From contig NZ_LIPD01000002.1 in the NCBI RefSeq assembly GCF_001905545.1, positions 682,001 through 746,000 of the forward strand: a stretch of DNA of 64,000 nucleotides, written 5' to 3'. The position numbers and the translations under genes were made by a program. Of the stretch, positions 47,693 through 57,333 are shown piece after piece. This DNA is from Streptomyces sp. CB02056 (GTDB lineage Bacteria > Actinomycetota > Actinomycetes > Streptomycetales > Streptomycetaceae). Position 1 is the first letter of the stretch. Each line of letters begins with the position of its first letter. The notes beneath the pieces are model-generated. The model did no database searches. It had not been told where the DNA came from and saw only the letters and a program-made list of their open reading frames with translations.

Positions 47693-48862
47693 ATGCCCAC
47701 ACACATTCCCGGACACAGAGTGACCGGTGGCGCTCGGTCCTCGGGAGGGCCGCGGACCGAGCGGCGCCCCGCGTCCGACTACCCGTCCAAGTCGGCGGGG
47801 ACGATGGGAGGCCTGTCCCGCCAGGGCGGGCGGCCGACGGTGGTGCCCCAGCCTACGGATGCGGCCCGGGGTGCCGAGCCGGCCCCGGGCGCCGGCGCGG
47901 CCGACCTCGACGGCGCGCCTGTCGGGGCGCCCGCCGGTGTGCCCCCCGGCGCGGTCGCGGCCGGCGCGCCCCGGCCGCCCGGCAGTGCGCCGGCCCGGGG
48001 CGCCACCTCTCCGGCGCTCGCCTCGCCGGTGTCCCCGCTCCGCCGGGAGAAGGCGGCGGACGGCGGCCAGGGGCAGGATGTCCGGGAGGTCGCGGCCCAG
48101 GGGCGCACCGCCCTCGAAGAGCTCTGGCGCTCCTACAAGGAGACCGGGGACCAGCGGCTGCGGGAGCAGCTGATCCTCCACTACTCACCGCTCGTCAAGT
48201 ACGTGGCGGGGCGGGTCGGGGTCGGCCTGCCCTCCAACGTCGAACAGGCGGACTTCGTCTCCTCGGGGGTCTTCGGACTGATCGACGCGATCGAGAAGTT
48301 CGACATCGACCGCGCCATCAAGTTCGAGACCTACGCGATCAGCCGTATCCGGGGCGCGATCATCGACGAGCTGCGCGCCCTGGACTGGATCCCGCGCTCG
48401 GTGCGGCAGAAGGCGAAGGCGGTCGAGCGGACGTACGCGACGCTGGAGGCCCGGCTGCGCCGGACGCCGCACGAGCCCGAGGTCGCGGCCGAGATGGGCA
48501 TCGCGATCGAGGACCTGCACGCCATCTTCAGCCAGCTGTCGCTCGCCAACGTGGTCGCGCTGGACGAACTGCTCCACCCGGTGGGGGAGGGCGGCGACCG
48601 GCTGAGCCTGATGGACACCCTGGTCGACCACGGTGCGGACAACCCGGTCGAGGTGGCCGAGGACCGCGAGCTGCGCAGACTGCTGGCCCAGGCGGTCAAC
48701 ACCCTCCCCGAGCGGGAGAAGACGGTGGTGACGCTCTACTACTACGAGGGCCTCACCCTCGCCGAGATCGGGCAGGTGCTGGGGGTGACGGAGAGTCGGG
48801 TGAGTCAGATCCACACCAAGTCCGTCCTCCAGCTGCGCGCCAAGCTGTCGGACATCCGGTAG
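47693..48862 (+). CDS. whiG: RNA polymerase sigma factor WhiG (FliA-type), with extended N-terminus
   Basis: The 389-residue protein contains a complete FliA/WhiG-class sigma factor from about residue 140: region 2 ([38 protein letters not shown]), region 3 ([15 protein letters not shown]) and region 4 ([32 protein letters not shown]). WhiG commits aerial hyphae to sporulation. S. coelicolor WhiG is about 280 residues, so this protein has roughly 100 extra alanine/proline/glycine-rich residues N-terminally. The ATG at 47693 ([13 protein letters not shown]) resembles the known WhiG N-terminus (MPQHTSG); a start at 47663 is possible. It is monocistronic. Confidence 0.92.
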   Translation: MPTHIPGHRVTGGARSSGGPRTERRPASDYPSKSAGTMGGLSRQGGRPTVVPQPTDAARGAEPAPGAGAADLDGAPVGAPAGVPPGAVAAGAPRPPGSAPARGATSPALASPVSPLRREKAADGGQGQDVREVAAQGRTALEELWRSYKETGDQRLREQLILHYSPLVKYVAGRVGVGLPSNVEQADFVSSGVFGLIDAIEKFDIDRAIKFETYAISRIRGAIIDELRALDWIPRSVRQKAKAVERTYATLEARLRRTPHEPEVAAEMGIAIEDLHAIFSQLSLANVVALDELLHPVGEGGDRLSLMDTLVDHGADNPVEVAEDRELRRLLAQAVNTLPEREKTVVTLYYYEGLTLAEIGQVLGVTESRVSQIHTKSVLQLRAKLSDIR

Positions 48863-49025
48863 GGCGCCGACGACAAGGGCGCCGGCAGCCGGGGACCGAC
48901 AGCAAGGGCGCCGGCAGCGAAGGTGCCGGCCGGAGGGGTGTCTGCCGTCGGTCGTCAGAAGCCGGTCGCCGGGCCCGGGCCCCGTTCCGATGCGCGGCGC
49001 CGTACCGGCCGGAGGTAGGGCTCCG

Positions 49026-49031
49026 TACAGT
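49026..49031 (+). promoter_or_regulatory. -10 element of a likely leaderless TetR gene
   Basis: TACAGT ends six bases before the GTG start at 49038, the spacing expected when transcription begins at the start codon. No Shine-Dalgarno is present. Confidence 0.5.
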
Positions 49032-49037
49032 GGGACC

Positions 49038-49646
49038 GTGCCGAAGATCCGAGCGGCCACGGTGGCCGAGCATCGCCAGCTCCAGCGGGCAGCCCTCCTC
49101 GATGCTGCCCGCATCCTGCTGACCGAGGGTGGCATGGAGGCCCTGACCTTCCCCGCGCTCGCGGCGCGCGCCGGGCTGGCGCGCTCCTCGGTCTACGAGT
49201 ACTTCCGCTCCCGCGCCGCCGTGGTCGAGGCGCTCTGTGAGGTGGACCTCCCGCTCTGGGCGGCCGAGATCGAGGCCGGGATGGCGAGCTGCGACACCGC
49301 GGTCGAGCGGATCGAGGCCTACGTCCGGGGCCAGCTGGCACTGGCCGCCGACCCCCGGCACCGCGCGGTGGTGGCGATCTCGGCGCTGGAGCTCGACGAG
49401 GCCGCGCGTGAGCGGATCAGGGCGGCGCACGGCAGGCTGGCCGGTCTGGTCGGCCGGACGCTGGAGGAACTCGGCCACGAGCAGCCCCGGCTCGCCGCGG
49501 CCCTGGTCCAGGGCGTCGTAGAGGCGGCGACCCGCAGGGCCGAGCAGGCCGCGACCGGGGGCCGCGCCGGCTGTGCGACCGAGAGCCCCGAGGAGATCGC
49601 CGACGCCGCCGTCGCGATGGTGCTGCGCGGGCTCGTCCGTCCCTGA
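49038..49646 (+). CDS. TetR-family transcriptional regulator
   Basis: The 202-residue repressor-type protein has an N-terminal HTH (about 14-60), with AALLDAARILLTEGG and ARAGLARSSVYEYFRSRAAV matching the TetR family signature, and an all-helical ligand domain. The start GTG at 49038 appears leaderless. It is convergent with the M23-like gene, so its target cannot be inferred from a divergent partner; self-regulation is possible. The whiG-tetR-M23-rpsB order is familiar from streptomycete genomes. Confidence 0.88.
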   Translation: MPKIRAATVAEHRQLQRAALLDAARILLTEGGMEALTFPALAARAGLARSSVYEYFRSRAAVVEALCEVDLPLWAAEIEAGMASCDTAVERIEAYVRGQLALAADPRHRAVVAISALELDEAARERIRAAHGRLAGLVGRTLEELGHEQPRLAAALVQGVVEAATRRAEQAATGGRAGCATESPEEIADAAVAMVLRGLVRP

Positions 49647-49715
49647 GCCCGGCTCCGGGCCTGCCCTCGGCCCCGGCCCTGGCTCTAACCCGCACCCCAC
49701 CCCCGGCCCGGCGCC

Positions 49716-50420
49716 CTACCCGTCCCCGCCGTCCAGCGGCAGCAGCCGGGCCGTGCCCGCGCCGAAGAGGGCCAGCGGGTCGAGGTAGCGGTTTCCGCGC
49801 AGCAGCCCCCAGTGCAGGCAGTCGCGCCCGGCGCAGTGCCGCCCGTCCGGAGCGAGCAGTCCGATCGCCTGTCCGGCGGCCACCGGGGTGCCGACCGGGA
49901 CGGTGCCGGTGACGGGCAGATAGGTGGTCCGGAGCGGGGGAGAGCCCGAGCCCGGGTGGGAGACGGTCACCACCGGCCGTCCCGCCACCGGCCCGGAGAA
50001 CGTGACCACTCCGGGAGCTGCCGCCCGGACCTCCGCCCCGGGTGCGGCGGCGAGGTCCACCCCCCGGTGCCCGGCGGCCCAGACCTTCGGCGGCGGCTCG
50101 AACCGGCCCAGCACCCCGTCCAGGCCACCCACCGGCCAGGCCCGCGCACCACCCCGCCCGGCCTCGCCGCCCGGGCCCGGGACGCCGACCGCACCGACCG
50201 CACCGACGGCGCCGAAGCCTCCCCAAGCCCGTGAGGCTCCTGAGACGCCCGAGGCATAGGAAGCCCCCGGCGCCGCGAGCACGACCACGAGCACCACCGC
50301 CACCCACAGCGACAGCACCCCGTGAGCCCGCCGACCGGCCCGACCCACCTGGCCCACCTGGCCCACCTGGCCCACCCCGATCACCCCGATCACCCCACCG
50401 AACCACCCGCGACCAGTCAT
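49716..50420 (-). CDS. Secreted M23 (LytM/lysostaphin-type) peptidase-like protein
   Basis: The 234-residue protein has a signal peptide or anchor (about 34-58, [21 protein letters not shown]) and a LytM domain with [20 protein letters not shown]. HxxxD (HRGVD) is intact, but the catalytic HxH appears as CLH (in CLHWGLLRG), so the first histidine is replaced by cysteine; hydrolase activity is doubtful. The start at 50420 (ATG) is the closest reasonable one; longer arginine/glycine-rich frames upstream look artefactual. GQVGQVGQV repeats occur near the N-terminus, from a 9-bp tandem repeat at about 50343-50371. A cell-wall role is inferred. Confidence 0.75.
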   Translation of the reverse strand: MTGRGWFGGVIGVIGVGQVGQVGQVGRAGRRAHGVLSLWVAVVLVVVLAAPGASYASGVSGASRAWGGFGAVGAVGAVGVPGPGGEAGRGGARAWPVGGLDGVLGRFEPPPKVWAAGHRGVDLAAAPGAEVRAAAPGVVTFSGPVAGRPVVTVSHPGSGSPPLRTTYLPVTGTVPVGTPVAAGQAIGLLAPDGRHCAGRDCLHWGLLRGNRYLDPLALFGAGTARLLPLDGGDG

Positions 50421-51085
50421 GCCCGCAGGCTCGCCCCCGCGCCGCCCCCGCACCACCCACATCCGGATTCCTGTGGACAAACCGCCCCCACGCCCGAGCG
50501 CCATCCCCCGGGCGGGTGTACGGGCGCCGCCATCCGGTGTACAAACGGCATACCGGCGACGGACCCGGGGCAGGCGGTCGACCGACCCGCGTCCGCCCCC
50601 GCACCCGCCTCCGCGCCCACGCCGAGCTCCACCTCCGACTCCACCCCCGGCCGCCCCGCGCGACCCGCCCCGACCCCGCCGCCGCCCCACGGGAACGCTG
50701 CCGCAGCCCCACCGGAACCCGCCCACCCCGGCCGTTCCCCGGGCTCCTCCCAGGTCCTCGGCGGGCCCCCGGCCACGCGTGGAGTCGCCCGCCCCTCGGC
50801 GCTTCCCGTACACTTCACACGCGACCCGGTCCGCCGGGTCGACTTCGCACGCCCCGCCACCGGCGGCCGGACGCGGTTCGTCCGCAGCCCCGCCAGGTGC
50901 GAGTGCCGCTCGGTCCGCCGAGCCCGACCGGCCCCCGGGCCGGAAGGGTGGTAGCGGCTCGGCACGTTCGGGGCGTCAGGCGTGGCTGTCACCTGGCCGC
51001 CACGGACAAACCGAGACTGACCCGGCTGTGGGCTATCGCTGCGACGCAGTGCCGCTGCCGGGCCGTAACACCAAGGAGTACGGCA
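50421..51085. other. 665-base region upstream of rpsB
   Basis: No gene is supported although several overlapping frames are open. It carries a DnaA box (listed separately), a TACACT -10-like hexamer (50809-50814) without a good -35, and two hairpins, CTCGG-tccg-CCGAG (50909-50922) and CCGGCCC-cc-GGGCCGG (50928-50943). It should contain the rpsB promoter and leader. Confidence 0.45.
50472..50480 (-). promoter_or_regulatory. Single DnaA box upstream of the M23-like gene
   Basis: TGTGGACAA on the plus strand is the reverse complement of TTGTCCACA, an exact Streptomyces-type DnaA box. It is 52 bases upstream of the M23-like start and far from rpsB. Confidence 0.5.
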
Positions 51086-51964
51086 ATGGCCGTCGTCACG
51101 ATGCGGGAGCTGCTGGAGAGCGGCGTCCACTTCGGTCACCAGACCCGCCGCTGGAACCCGAAGATGAAGCGCTTCATCATCACCGAGCGCAACGGCATCT
51201 ACATCATCGACCTCCTGCAGTCGCTGAACTACATCGACCGCGCCTTCGAGTTCATCAAGGAGACCGTTGCCCACGGCGGCAGCGTCCTCTTCGTCGGCAC
51301 GAAGAAGCAGGCCCAGGAGGCCATCGCCGAGCAGGCCACCCGCGTGGGCATGCCCTACGTGAACCAGCGCTGGCTCGGCGGCATGCTGACCAACTTCTCG
51401 ACCGTCTACAAGCGCCTTCAGCGTCTGAAGGAGCTCGGCGAGCTGGACTTCTCGGACGTGGCCGGCTCCGGTCTCACCAAGAAGGAGCTCCTGGTCCTCC
51501 AGCGCGAGCACGACAAGCTGGAGAAGACCCTCGGCGGTATCCGCGACATGCAGCGCGTTCCCAGCGCCGTCTGGATCGTGGACACCAAGAAGGAGCACAT
51601 CGCGGTCGGCGAGGCCCGGAAGCTCAACATCCCGGTCGTCGCCATCCTCGACACCAACTGTGACCCGGACGAGGTCGACTACAAGATCCCGGGCAACGAC
51701 GACGCGATCCGCTCCGTCACCCTGCTGACCCGCGTGATCGCCGACGCCGTGGCCGAGGGCCTGAAGTCCCGCGCCGGTGTCGCCAAGGGCGACGCCAAGG
51801 CCGAGCCGGGCGCCGACCAGCCGCTGGCCGCCTGGGAGAAGGACCTCATCGAGGGCGAGAAGAAGGCCGAGGAGGCCCCCGCCGAGGCCGCCGCCGAGGC
51901 CCCCGCCGCCGAGGAGGCCGCTGTCGAGGCCCCCGCCACCGAGGCGCCGGCCGAGCAGGCCTGA
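51086..51964 (+). CDS. rpsB: 30S ribosomal protein S2
   Basis: The 292-residue protein has the S2 signatures [20 protein letters not shown] near the N-terminus and [26 protein letters not shown] in the second half. Its C-terminal ~50 residues are alanine/glutamate-rich, longer than in E. coli but usual for streptomycetes. AAGGAG lies upstream of the ATG. A strong attenuator-like hairpin separates it from tsf. Confidence 0.97.
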   Translation: MAVVTMRELLESGVHFGHQTRRWNPKMKRFIITERNGIYIIDLLQSLNYIDRAFEFIKETVAHGGSVLFVGTKKQAQEAIAEQATRVGMPYVNQRWLGGMLTNFSTVYKRLQRLKELGELDFSDVAGSGLTKKELLVLQREHDKLEKTLGGIRDMQRVPSAVWIVDTKKEHIAVGEARKLNIPVVAILDTNCDPDEVDYKIPGNDDAIRSVTLLTRVIADAVAEGLKSRAGVAKGDAKAEPGADQPLAAWEKDLIEGEKKAEEAPAEAAAEAPAAEEAAVEAPATEAPAEQA

Positions 51965-51976
51965 CGTACCAAGGGT

Positions 51977-52015
51977 GAGGGGCACCGGCCGGTACGAAGC
52001 CGGCAGGTGCCCCTC
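51977..52015 (+). terminator. Attenuator hairpin between rpsB and tsf
   Basis: GAGGGGCACC (51977-51986) pairs perfectly with GGTGCCCCTC (52006-52015), with an inner GCCGG-type pairing. Intercistronic attenuators here are common and set the S2/EF-Ts ratio. Confidence 0.75.
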
Positions 52016-52093
52016 TCTCCCGCGCCGGGACCGAACCAGCGGTCCCGGCGCATCCCCACGCAGACACGCGAGACGCGAGAAGAGATTCACACC

Positions 52094-52933
52094 ATGGCGA
52101 ACTTCACCGCCGCGGACGTCAAGAAGCTCCGTGAGCTCACCGGCGCCGGCATGATGGACTGCAAGAAGGCCCTGGACGAGGCCGAGGGCAACGTCGAGAA
52201 GGCCGTCGAGCTCCTGCGCATCAAGGGCCAGAAGGGCGTTGCCAAGCGCGAGGGCCGTGACGCCTCCAACGGCGCCGTCGCCGCGCTCATCGCCGAGGAC
52301 AAGAAGTCCGGCGTTCTGGTCGAGCTGAACTGCGAGACGGACTTCGTCGCCAAGGGTGACAACTTCGTCCAGGTCGCCGACGCCATCGCCGCCCACGTCG
52401 CGAAGACCGCCCCGGCCGACCTGGACGCCGCCCTGGCTTCCGAGATCGAGGCCGGCAAGACCGTCCAGCAGTTCGTCGACGAGGCCAACGCGACCCTGGG
52501 CGAGAAGATCGTCTTCCGTCGCTTCGCCCAGTTCGACGGTGACGGCTTCGTCGCGGTCTACCTCCACAAGACCAGCCCCGACCTGCCGCCGGCCGTCGGC
52601 GTCCTGGTCGAGCTGGACAAGGAGAACGCCGAGGTCGCCAAGGACGTCGCGCAGCACATCGCCGCCTTCGCGCCGAAGTACCTGTCCCGCGAGGAGATCC
52701 CGGCCGAGGAGCTCGAGAACGAGCGCCGCGTCGCCGAGGCCACCGCCCGCGAGGAGGGCAAGCCGGAGGCCGCCCTGTCGAAGATCGTCGAGGGTCGCGT
52801 CACGGGCTTCGTGAAGGAGAACTCCGTCCTGGAGCAGGCCTTCGCGAAGGACAACAAGAAGACCGTCGCCAAGGTCCTCGAGGAGAACGGCGTCGCCCTC
52901 AAGCGCTTCGCCCGCTTCCGCGTCGGCGCCTGA
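52094..52933 (+). CDS. tsf: Translation elongation factor Ts
   Basis: The 279-residue guanine-nucleotide exchange factor for EF-Tu has the N-terminal UBA-like domain with LRELTGAGMMDCKKALDEA and the core signature ELNCETDFVAKGD. The length matches streptomycete EF-Ts. It is second in the conserved rpsB-tsf-pyrH-frr-cdsA block. Confidence 0.97.
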   Translation: MANFTAADVKKLRELTGAGMMDCKKALDEAEGNVEKAVELLRIKGQKGVAKREGRDASNGAVAALIAEDKKSGVLVELNCETDFVAKGDNFVQVADAIAAHVAKTAPADLDAALASEIEAGKTVQQFVDEANATLGEKIVFRRFAQFDGDGFVAVYLHKTSPDLPPAVGVLVELDKENAEVAKDVAQHIAAFAPKYLSREEIPAEELENERRVAEATAREEGKPEAALSKIVEGRVTGFVKENSVLEQAFAKDNKKTVAKVLEENGVALKRFARFRVGA

Positions 52934-53069
52934 GCCACGTTCCACCTGGTCCCCGGCCCCCTTACGCTGGGAACCGCCCCCGCCCGCTGACCGGGGCGGG
53001 AGGAACGCCGAACGGGCTCACCCCGCGCCTACCGCCAACGGGCGGGCTCGCGTCGGCACCATGAACGAC

Positions 53070-53125
53070 GAGGAGGCCATTGCCGTGCAGGACACCGAAC
53101 CGGTTCCCGCGGCAGTGGCCTCCTC
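53070..53125 (+). terminator. Long stem-loop between tsf and pyrH
   Basis: GAGGAGGCCATTGCCG (53070-53085) pairs along 16 bases (one G-U) with 53110-53125; the loop contains the palindrome GAACCGGTTC (53097-53106). It is a likely attenuator/terminator ahead of pyrH. Confidence 0.65.
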
Positions 53126-53194
53126 GCGTGTACGCGCAGGCCGGGCATCCGCACACCCGCGTCTGTGACCAGTAGGTGCAAAAAGGAGAAGTCC

Positions 53195-53959
53195 ATGCAG
53201 GAGACGCAGGAGACCGCGCAGGACCCCAAGGCCGGCTCGCGCCGCCGGGTGCTGCTCAAGCTGTCCGGTGAAGCCTTCGCCGGTGGTGGCGGGCTCGGCG
53301 TCGACCCGGACGTCGTGCACGCGATCGCCCGGGAGATCGCCACCGTCGTCCGTGCCGGTACCGAGGTCGCGGTGGTCATCGGCGGCGGCAACTTCTTCCG
53401 GGGCGCCGAGCTCCAGGTCCGCGGCATGGACCGGGCCCGCTCCGACTACATGGGCATGCTCGGCACCGTCATGAACTGCCTGGCGCTGCAGGACTTCCTG
53501 GTCAAGGAGGGCATCGAGACCCGGGTCCAGACCGCCATCACCATGGGCCAGGTCGCCGAGCCGTACCTGCCGCTGCGGGCCGTCCGGCACCTGGAGAAGG
53601 GCCGTGTGGTGATCTTCGGCGCCGGTATGGGCATGCCGTACTTCTCCACCGACACCACGGCCGTCCAGCGCGCCCTGGAGATCCACGCCGACGTCCTGCT
53701 GATGGGCAAGAACGGCGTGGACGGCGTCTACGACTCCGACCCGCGGACCAACCCGGACGCGGTCAAGTTCGACGCGCTGGAGTACTCCGAGGTCATCGCG
53801 CGCGACCTCAAGGTCGCCGACCTCACCGCGATCACGCTGTGCAAGGACAACAACCTGCCGATGCTGGTCTTCGAGCTGCTGGCGGAGGGCAATATCGCGC
53901 GTGCGGTGAAGAGTGAGAAGATCGGCACACTCATCAGCCAGGATTCTGTCCGGGCCTGA
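53195..53959 (+). CDS. pyrH: UMP kinase
   Basis: The 254-residue hexameric enzyme makes UDP from UMP. The amino-acid-kinase fold signatures are [15 protein letters not shown] near the start, IGGGNFFRG, and [27 protein letters not shown] lies six bases before the ATG at 53195, preferred to an in-frame ATG-like start at 53165. Confidence 0.96.
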   Translation: MQETQETAQDPKAGSRRRVLLKLSGEAFAGGGGLGVDPDVVHAIAREIATVVRAGTEVAVVIGGGNFFRGAELQVRGMDRARSDYMGMLGTVMNCLALQDFLVKEGIETRVQTAITMGQVAEPYLPLRAVRHLEKGRVVIFGAGMGMPYFSTDTTAVQRALEIHADVLLMGKNGVDGVYDSDPRTNPDAVKFDALEYSEVIARDLKVADLTAITLCKDNNLPMLVFELLAEGNIARAVKSEKIGTLISQDSVRA

Positions 53960-54057
53960 GCAGCAACCAGCCGTACGGGACGGCGGCGGCGCCGTGACCG
54001 GCCGCCGCGCCGACACCGGTCGGGACAACAGCAGATGAACCGGACAGGGAGACCACA

Positions 54058-54615
54058 GTGATCGAAGAGACCCTCCTCGAGGCCGAGGAGAAGATGGAGA
54101 AGGCCGTCAGCGTCGCCAAGGACGACCTCGCGGCCATCCGCACCGGCCGCGCGCACCCGGCGATGTTCGCCAAGATCGTCGCGGAGTACTACGGCGCCGT
54201 GACGCCGATCAACCAGCTGGCCTCCTTCTCGGTGCCGGAGCCGCGGATGGCGGTCGTCTCGCCGTTCGACAAGACCGCGCTGAAGGCCATCGAGCAGGCG
54301 ATCCGCGACTCCGACCTGGGCGTCAACCCGTCCAACGACGGCTCGATCATCCGCGTGGTGCTGCCCGAGCTGACCGAGGAGCGCCGCCGGGAGTTCATCA
54401 AGATCGCCCGCACCAAGGGCGAGGACGCCAAGGTCTCGATCCGCGCCGTGCGCCGCAAGGCCAAGGACGCGATCGACAAGCTGGTGAAGGACGGCGAGGT
54501 CGGCGAGGACGACGGCCGCCGCGGCGAGAAGGAGCTCGACGACACCACGGCCAAGTACGTGGCCCAGGTCGACGAGCTGCTGAAGCACAAGGAAGCCGAG
54601 CTGCTCGAGGTCTGA
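54058..54615 (+). CDS. frr: Ribosome recycling factor
   Basis: The 185-residue tRNA mimic splits post-termination ribosomes with EF-G. The family core is intact: [15 protein letters not shown], the hinge region, and [34 protein letters not shown] (long helix). The GTG at 54058 follows AGGGAGA. The last base of the stop is the first base of the cdsA start (TGATG), giving tight coupling. Confidence 0.97.
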   Translation: MIEETLLEAEEKMEKAVSVAKDDLAAIRTGRAHPAMFAKIVAEYYGAVTPINQLASFSVPEPRMAVVSPFDKTALKAIEQAIRDSDLGVNPSNDGSIIRVVLPELTEERRREFIKIARTKGEDAKVSIRAVRRKAKDAIDKLVKDGEVGEDDGRRGEKELDDTTAKYVAQVDELLKHKEAELLEV

Positions 54616-56123
54616 TGAACGACGCCCCTGACGCCCCCGGCTACTGGGGCCCGTCCGACCAGCAGTTCCAGCCCTACCGCCCGGCGCCGCACCCGCAGGC
54701 CGCCCCTGTCCCGGCTCACCCGGCGCCGGGGTACGGCGCGCGGCCCGCGGCGCCGGCCCCGGGGCATCCCGGTCACCCGGGCGGCCACGCCGTGCCCCCG
54801 GGCACGCCGGGCGTCCCCCCGGGAGCGCCGGGCCTCCGTTCGGATCAGCCGCAGCAGCCTCCGGTGTACTGGGGCGGCGACGCGGAGGAGACTCAGGTCA
54901 TGCCTCCCGTACCGGCCGAGCCCGGCCCGCCGCCCGGCACGCCCGACCACGGTCGGTCGGCCGGCCGCGGTCGGCCCGCGGCCCACGGGCGGCCCGCCGG
55001 CGGCGGCCCGGCCGACCCCGCCGAGGGGCAGGCCCGGGGGGCCGGTCGGCTGAGCGGCCCGCTGTTCCGGGACGAACAGCCCGAGCCGGCGCCGCCGGGC
55101 GTCACGGAGACGGTCGTGCTGCGCGCGATATCCGACGACGCCGCCCCCGCCCCCGGTCACGGCACCCCGCCGCACCCGGGGGCACCGGTGCATCCCGCGC
55201 CGCCGGCGAACCACCTGGCGGCCGGGCAGCCCCGCTTCGTGCCGTCGTCCCTCCCAGGGCAGGAGACACCCGTGGCCGCCCAGCCCGCTCCGCAGCCGCA
55301 GCCGCGCAAGCAGCGCGGTGGCCGTAACCTCCAGGCCGCCATAGGCGTGGGCGTCGGCCTCGGTGCGGTGATCATCGCCTCGCTGTTCGTGGTGAAGGCG
55401 CTGTTCCTGGTCGTCGTGATGGCCGCGGTCGCGGTCGGCGTCTGGGAGCTGACCAGCCGGCTCGCCGAGCGCAAGCAGATCAAGGCGCCGCTGGTCCCGC
55501 TGGTCGTGGGCGGCATCGCGATGGTCGCCACCGGCTACTGGTCCGGCATCCAGTGGGCCGCCGCCTCGCTCGCGCTGACCGGGCTGGCGGTGATGGTCTG
55601 GCGGATGGCCGAGCCGCCGGAGGACTACCTGCGGGACATAACGGCAGGCGTGTTCACGGCCTTCTACGTGCCGTTCCTGGCCACCTTCGTGGCGATGATG
55701 CTGGCGGCCGACGACGGCCCCCAGCGGATCGTGCTCTTCCTGATCGTGACGATCTGCAGTGACACCGGCGCCTACGCGGTGGGCTACAAGTTCGGGAAGA
55801 CCAAGCTGGCGCCGACGATCAGCCCGGGCAAGACCCGCGAGGGCCTGGCCGGCGGCATCGGCCTGTCGATGCTGGCGGGCGCGCTGCTGATGGAGCTGAT
55901 CATCGACGGCGGCAGCTGGTGGCAGGGCCTGATCCTGGGCGGCTGCGCGGCGGTCACCGCGACCCTGGGCGACCTGGGCGAGTCGATGATCAAGCGCGAC
56001 CTCGGGATCAAGGACATGGGCACGCTGCTGCCCGGCCACGGCGGCATCATGGACCGGCTGGACTCGCTCCTGCCGACCGCCCCGGTGGTCTGGCTGCTGC
56101 TGGCGGCCTTCGTCGGCAGCTGA
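54615..56123 (+). CDS. cdsA: Phosphatidate cytidylyltransferase with long disordered N-terminus
   Basis: The 502-residue membrane enzyme makes CDP-diacylglycerol. The C-terminal half (about 237-502) has about eight membrane helices and the family signature ending [11 protein letters not shown], with the preceding IKRD and IKD residues (about 457-480). The first ~230 residues are proline/glycine/alanine-rich without hydrophobic segments, a cytoplasmic extension longer than the whole catalytic part of some homologues. The start overlaps the frr stop by one base. A strong terminator follows. Confidence 0.93.
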   Translation: MNDAPDAPGYWGPSDQQFQPYRPAPHPQAAPVPAHPAPGYGARPAAPAPGHPGHPGGHAVPPGTPGVPPGAPGLRSDQPQQPPVYWGGDAEETQVMPPVPAEPGPPPGTPDHGRSAGRGRPAAHGRPAGGGPADPAEGQARGAGRLSGPLFRDEQPEPAPPGVTETVVLRAISDDAAPAPGHGTPPHPGAPVHPAPPANHLAAGQPRFVPSSLPGQETPVAAQPAPQPQPRKQRGGRNLQAAIGVGVGLGAVIIASLFVVKALFLVVVMAAVAVGVWELTSRLAERKQIKAPLVPLVVGGIAMVATGYWSGIQWAAASLALTGLAVMVWRMAEPPEDYLRDITAGVFTAFYVPFLATFVAMMLAADDGPQRIVLFLIVTICSDTGAYAVGYKFGKTKLAPTISPGKTREGLAGGIGLSMLAGALLMELIIDGGSWWQGLILGGCAAVTATLGDLGESMIKRDLGIKDMGTLLPGHGGIMDRLDSLLPTAPVVWLLLAAFVGS

Positions 56124-56148
56124 CCCGCCCGGGCGGGACGTACGAGGT

Positions 56149-56181
56149 GAGGGCCCCGGACGCCTGGCGTCCGGGGCCCTC
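56149..56181 (+). terminator. Terminator after cdsA
   Basis: GAGGGCCCCGGACGCC (56149-56164) pairs perfectly with 56166-56181, 25 bases after the cdsA stop and just before rlmN. Confidence 0.85.
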
Positions 56182-56206
56182 GCGCGTCTGCGACACTGGA
56201 ACAACC

Positions 56207-57307
56207 ATGCCTAAGCCCGGAGAACTCACCTTTGTCGCGCCGCGCGGCGCCAAGCCCCCGCGACACCTCGCCGACCTGAGCCCCGCCGAGCGCAAGGAGG
56301 CCGTCGCCGAGCTGGGCGAGCAGCCGTTCCGCGCCAAGCAGCTCTCCAACCACTACTTCGGCCGGATGTCGAACGACCCGGCGAGCTGGACGGACATCCC
56401 CGCCGCCAGCCGGGAGAAGCTCACCGGGAGCCTGCTGCCCGAGCTGATGTCGGTGGTCCGGCACGTCTCCTGCGACGACGACGCCACCCGCAAGACGCTC
56501 TGGAAGCTGTTCGACGGCACGCTCGTGGAATCCGTGCTGATGCGCTACCCGGACCGGGTCACCATGTGCATCAGCTCGCAGGCCGGCTGCGGCATGAACT
56601 GCCCGTTCTGCGCCACCGGCCAGGCCGGTCTGACCCGCAACCTGTCCACCGGCGAGATCGTCGAGCAGATCGCCTCCGGGATGCGCGCGCTCAAGGCGGG
56701 GGAGATCCCCGGCGGCGAGGCGCGGCTGTCCAACGTGGTCTTCATGGGCATGGGCGAGCCGCTGGCCAACTACAACCGGGTGCTGGCCGCGATCCGCCGG
56801 CTGACCGACCCGGCCCCGGACGGCTTCGGCCTGTCCCAGCGCGGCATCACGGTCTCCACCGTCGGCCTCGTTCCGGCGATGAACCGGTTCGCCGACGAGG
56901 GCCTCAGCTGCCGTCTGGCGCTGTCGCTGCACGCCCCGGACGACGAGCTGCGCGACGAGCTGGTCCCGGTGAACACCCGGTGGAAGGTCGCCGAGGTGCT
57001 GGACGCGGCCTGGAACTACGCGGAGAAGTCCGGCCGCCGGATCTCCATCGAGTACGCGCTGATCAAGGACATCAACGACCAGGCCTGGCGGGCCGACCTG
57101 CTCGGCCGGCTGATCAAGAACCACCGGGTGCACGTCAACCTGATCCCGCTGAACCCGACCCCGGGTTCCAAGTGGACGGCCTCCCGGCCTGAGGACGAGC
57201 GCGAGTTCGTCCGCCGCCTCCAGTCGCACGGCGTGCCGACGACCGTCCGCGACACCCGCGGCCAGGAGATCGACGGCGCCTGCGGCCAGCTCGCCGCGGC
57301 GGGCTAG
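56207..57307 (+). CDS. rlmN: Dual-specificity 23S rRNA/tRNA adenine-C2 methyltransferase RlmN
   Basis: The 366-residue radical-SAM enzyme methylates A2503 of 23S rRNA and A37 of some tRNAs. The [4Fe-4S] ligands are C128, C132 and C135 (CGMNCPFC), and the catalytic cysteines correspond to C121 and C359 (EIDGACGQL) by spacing relative to E. coli RlmN C118 and C355. GMGEPL and the [10 protein letters not shown] segment are present. The ATG at 56207 lacks a Shine-Dalgarno; GACACT (56192-56197) lies nine bases upstream, so the mRNA may be nearly leaderless. Confidence 0.95.
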   Translation: MPKPGELTFVAPRGAKPPRHLADLSPAERKEAVAELGEQPFRAKQLSNHYFGRMSNDPASWTDIPAASREKLTGSLLPELMSVVRHVSCDDDATRKTLWKLFDGTLVESVLMRYPDRVTMCISSQAGCGMNCPFCATGQAGLTRNLSTGEIVEQIASGMRALKAGEIPGGEARLSNVVFMGMGEPLANYNRVLAAIRRLTDPAPDGFGLSQRGITVSTVGLVPAMNRFADEGLSCRLALSLHAPDDELRDELVPVNTRWKVAEVLDAAWNYAEKSGRRISIEYALIKDINDQAWRADLLGRLIKNHRVHVNLIPLNPTPGSKWTASRPEDEREFVRRLQSHGVPTTVRDTRGQEIDGACGQLAAAG

Positions 57308-57333
57308 GACGGGCGCCAGGCGCGTGGCGCGGG

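Noticed and set aside
50417-52945. An 842-codon minus-strand frame antisense to rpsB and tsf
   Set aside because: It is a shadow of conserved ribosomal genes with no independent support.
53061-53168. A 35-codon frame before pyrH as a real small protein
   Set aside because: No Shine-Dalgarno, and it overlaps a strong hairpin, so a terminator explains the conserved-looking sequence better.
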